A stretch of DNA of 7,547 bases. Origin: a candidate division TA06 bacterium DG_78 (GTDB lineage: Bacteria; Hydrothermota; Tepidihabitantia; SM23-42). The stretch covers positions 1 through 7,547 of the forward strand of contig LJNI01000127.1 in NCBI GenBank assembly GCA_001303225.1, read 5' to 3'. The notes below the pieces were generated by a model. The model did not search any database and was not told where the DNA came from. It saw nothing but the letters and a program-made list of their open reading frames with translations. The number at the start of each line of letters is the position of its first letter. Position 1 is the stretch's first letter. Positions 6,554 through 7,547 of the stretch are shown piece by piece. A program made the position numbers and the translations under genes.

Positions 6554-6582
6554 ATTCTACTCGTTATTTCAAGGTATGTCAA
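6554..6582 (-). promoter_or_regulatory. cca promoter predicting a leaderless mRNA
   Basis: TTGACA (6582-6577, exact consensus) and TAGAAT (6559-6554, one mismatch) are separated by 17 nt on the minus strand. Six nt (GCTGAG) lie between the -10 box and the ATG at 6547, so the A of the ATG is the seventh base after the box, a normal start point. No separate ribosome site fits. Confidence 0.72.
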
Positions 6583-6626
6583 CAGAATGAATGTGATGAA
6601 TACGCTACAAATTATTTTTTAAGTGA

Positions 6627-7280
6627 TCACGTTATCTTATTTCTTGTTTTGGGACAATTATAGTAAAGCCATTCTTCCATTGAATTAACCTTTTCATCCG
6701 CAATTGCTGTATGCATAATTTTCTTTTGGGCACTGTTAATTGCTGATGTAACCATCGGTCCTGATACGGGGTTTGTTTCGTCTAAGCCGAAATTCTTTAA
6801 GGTGGTAGCAAAGTCTTTTCCGCAAAATATCTTTATCATTGGTTCATCGAGTGAAGCATGGAAAGATACAGTTGTAAAATAGGGCAGGCGCTCTGCGAAC
6901 GATAAAATCTCTTGATCTTTTTTTGGTATAGGATAATGCTCTGCTACAATGATGTGTGTTGTTTTTTCTCTTACTTCATTCGATAATGCGGTATCTGGTA
7001 CTCTCAGTATCGATAACAAGTCCGACAATAACATGATTGTTTTCAACTCTTCTTTTTCTATAGTACCTAAATCAAAATTGAGAGTATCCCAACTTGTTTT
7101 GTATAAAGTATACGGTAAGCCATTGCCATCAAATACTTTCTTTAATTCACCCAGGGTTTTCTCAAAAATCGCAATAACAAAAATGATAGAATATTTATCG
7201 ATTTCCCTTTGAATTTTTTTACACATACCATTATACTTGAGCTCTTTAGTTATCCATATTTTGTCATCCTGTCGTGTCAC
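6627..7280 (-). CDS. Stand-alone degenerate SecA NBD2-like protein
   Basis: A 217-residue protein resembling the second nucleotide-binding domain of SecA, without the first domain. Residues 31-61 (SIIFVIAIFEKTLGELKKVF, then GLPYTLYK) match the start of SecA NBD2 (PVLVGT-x-S-IEKSE-LS, then GI-H-VLNAK). Residues 108-152 align without gaps, from memory, to the SecA segment from LHVIGTERHESRRID through the GRSGRQGDPG motif to SLEDDLMRIF: shared are H109, I111, E114, D122, R131, F140, S143, L144, D145/E146, I151 and F152. Residues 164-187 (FGLDETNPVSGPMVTSAI, then AQKKI) match SecA's [25 protein letters not shown]. The GRxGRxGDxG motif and the AT-MAGRGTDI motif are absent, so ATPase activity is unlikely. 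There is no signal peptide or membrane segment. A role as regulator or partner of protein export is an inference from homology. The GTG start has a good GAGGAG site 7 nt upstream. Confidence 0.7.
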   Translation of the reverse strand: MTRQDDKIWITKELKYNGMCKKIQREIDKYSIIFVIAIFEKTLGELKKVFDGNGLPYTLYKTSWDTLNFDLGTIEKEELKTIMLLSDLLSILRVPDTALSNEVREKTTHIIVAEHYPIPKKDQEILSFAERLPYFTTVSFHASLDEPMIKIFCGKDFATTLKNFGLDETNPVSGPMVTSAINSAQKKIMHTAIADEKVNSMEEWLYYNCPKTRNKIT

Positions 7281-7287
7281 CGCGGAT

Positions 7288-7293
7288 CTCCTC
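7288..7293 (-). promoter_or_regulatory. Ribosome binding site that fixes the GTG start of the SecA-like gene
   Basis: GAGGAG on the minus strand lies 7 nt before the GTG at 7280. No ATG exists between this site and the upstream in-frame stop, so the GTG start is well supported. Confidence 0.8.
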
Positions 7294-7355
7294 GTATGTA
7301 TGCCTTTACTATTTTCTTAGTGCGCTCAGTTCAGACGATTCTTTTATACGTTACG

Positions 7356-7547
7356 CTATTTAATATAATACCCTGAAACTCGCCATGCACCATCTGTATC
7401 TTTCATTGGTGTAACAGTTTCAATGGCACTTTGCTTGTTTTCGAAAGATGCTTCATACTGGATAACAACGTACTCACCATCTGGGGCACCAGGCAATGAG
7501 GTTGTATATTTTGCTGATTTAACCGTTCTGCTTACAAGCTTACCGAG
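7356..7547 (-). CDS. DUF4019-like protein, C-terminal 63 residues (5' end outside window)
   Basis: A minus-strand reading frame enters from the right edge and ends at TAG (7358-7356). Its 63 residues run from [12 protein letters not shown], through [19 protein letters not shown] at about 17-35, to [18 protein letters not shown]. The combination LPG-x-PDG-x-YVV-x-x-Y-x-x-SF, then E-x-VTPM and W-x-VSGYYI-K, is what I remember for DUF4019 proteins, small usually exported proteins of unknown function that adopt an NTF2-like (cystatin-like) fold. The N-terminal part and any signal peptide are outside the window. The SecA-like gene starts 75 nt downstream on the same strand with no clear promoter or terminator between, so co-transcription is plausible. 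Confidence 0.75.
   Translation of the reverse strand, partial: LGKLVSRTVKSAKYTTSLPGAPDGEYVVIQYEASFENKQSAIETVTPMKDTDGAWRVSGYYIK

Noticed and set aside
6623..6630. Perfect palindrome GTGATCAC at the end of the SecA-like gene.
   Set aside because: Only 8 bp, overlaps the TGA stop and is not followed by a U tract on the minus strand; too short to call an operator or terminator.

Overview
The window looks like chromosomal DNA from an uncultured, probably anaerobic Gram-negative bacterium of moderate to low GC. Three proteins end in, or contain, the Ig-like 'FlgD/Por-type' C-terminal module used as a sorting signal in Bacteroidetes and in candidate phyla such as WOR-3, Marinimicrobia and Cloacimonadota. 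The tryptophanyl-tRNA synthetase carries the four-cysteine Fe-S motif known from Thermotoga. An AT-rich palindromic intergenic repeat with TAAATCCTAA arms also fits uncultured lineages of this kind. My best guess is a WOR-3/Stahlbacteria-like lineage, but this is inference without any database search.

Left part, + strand (1-2127): the tail of one secreted protein (1-111), then a 476-residue secreted protein built from seven propeller-like repeats plus a sorting module (117-1547), then an orphan NusG paralogue of the UpxY/RfaH type (1633-2127). The NusG paralogue is driven by a full-consensus, extended -10 promoter (1584-1611). The gap to the next gene (2128-2382) holds a nested inverted-repeat element and possible hairpins.

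Right part, - strand (2383-7547), in transcription order from the right edge: the C-terminal half of a DUF4019-like protein (7356-7547); a stand-alone, degenerate SecA NBD2-like protein (6627-7280); an HD-domain CCA tRNA nucleotidyltransferase (5183-6547) with its own promoter; a small signal-peptide plus C-terminal membrane-segment protein (4842-5153); and a translationally coupled GH18 family glycosidase-like exported protein (3439-4845). A hairpin terminator candidate (3404-3434) separates these from trpS (2383-3372), which has its own promoter.

The genes mix tRNA housekeeping (cca, trpS) with cell-surface export (two or three sorting-module proteins, a bitopic membrane protein, the GH18 protein and a SecA relative). 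Both housekeeping genes have promoters whose -10 box lies only 5-6 nt before the ATG, which predicts leaderless mRNAs. Two genes that probably lie inside transcripts have good Shine-Dalgarno sequences. The least familiar item is the SecA-derived protein at 6627-7280: it keeps the SecA fold-region sequence but has lost the ATPase motifs.
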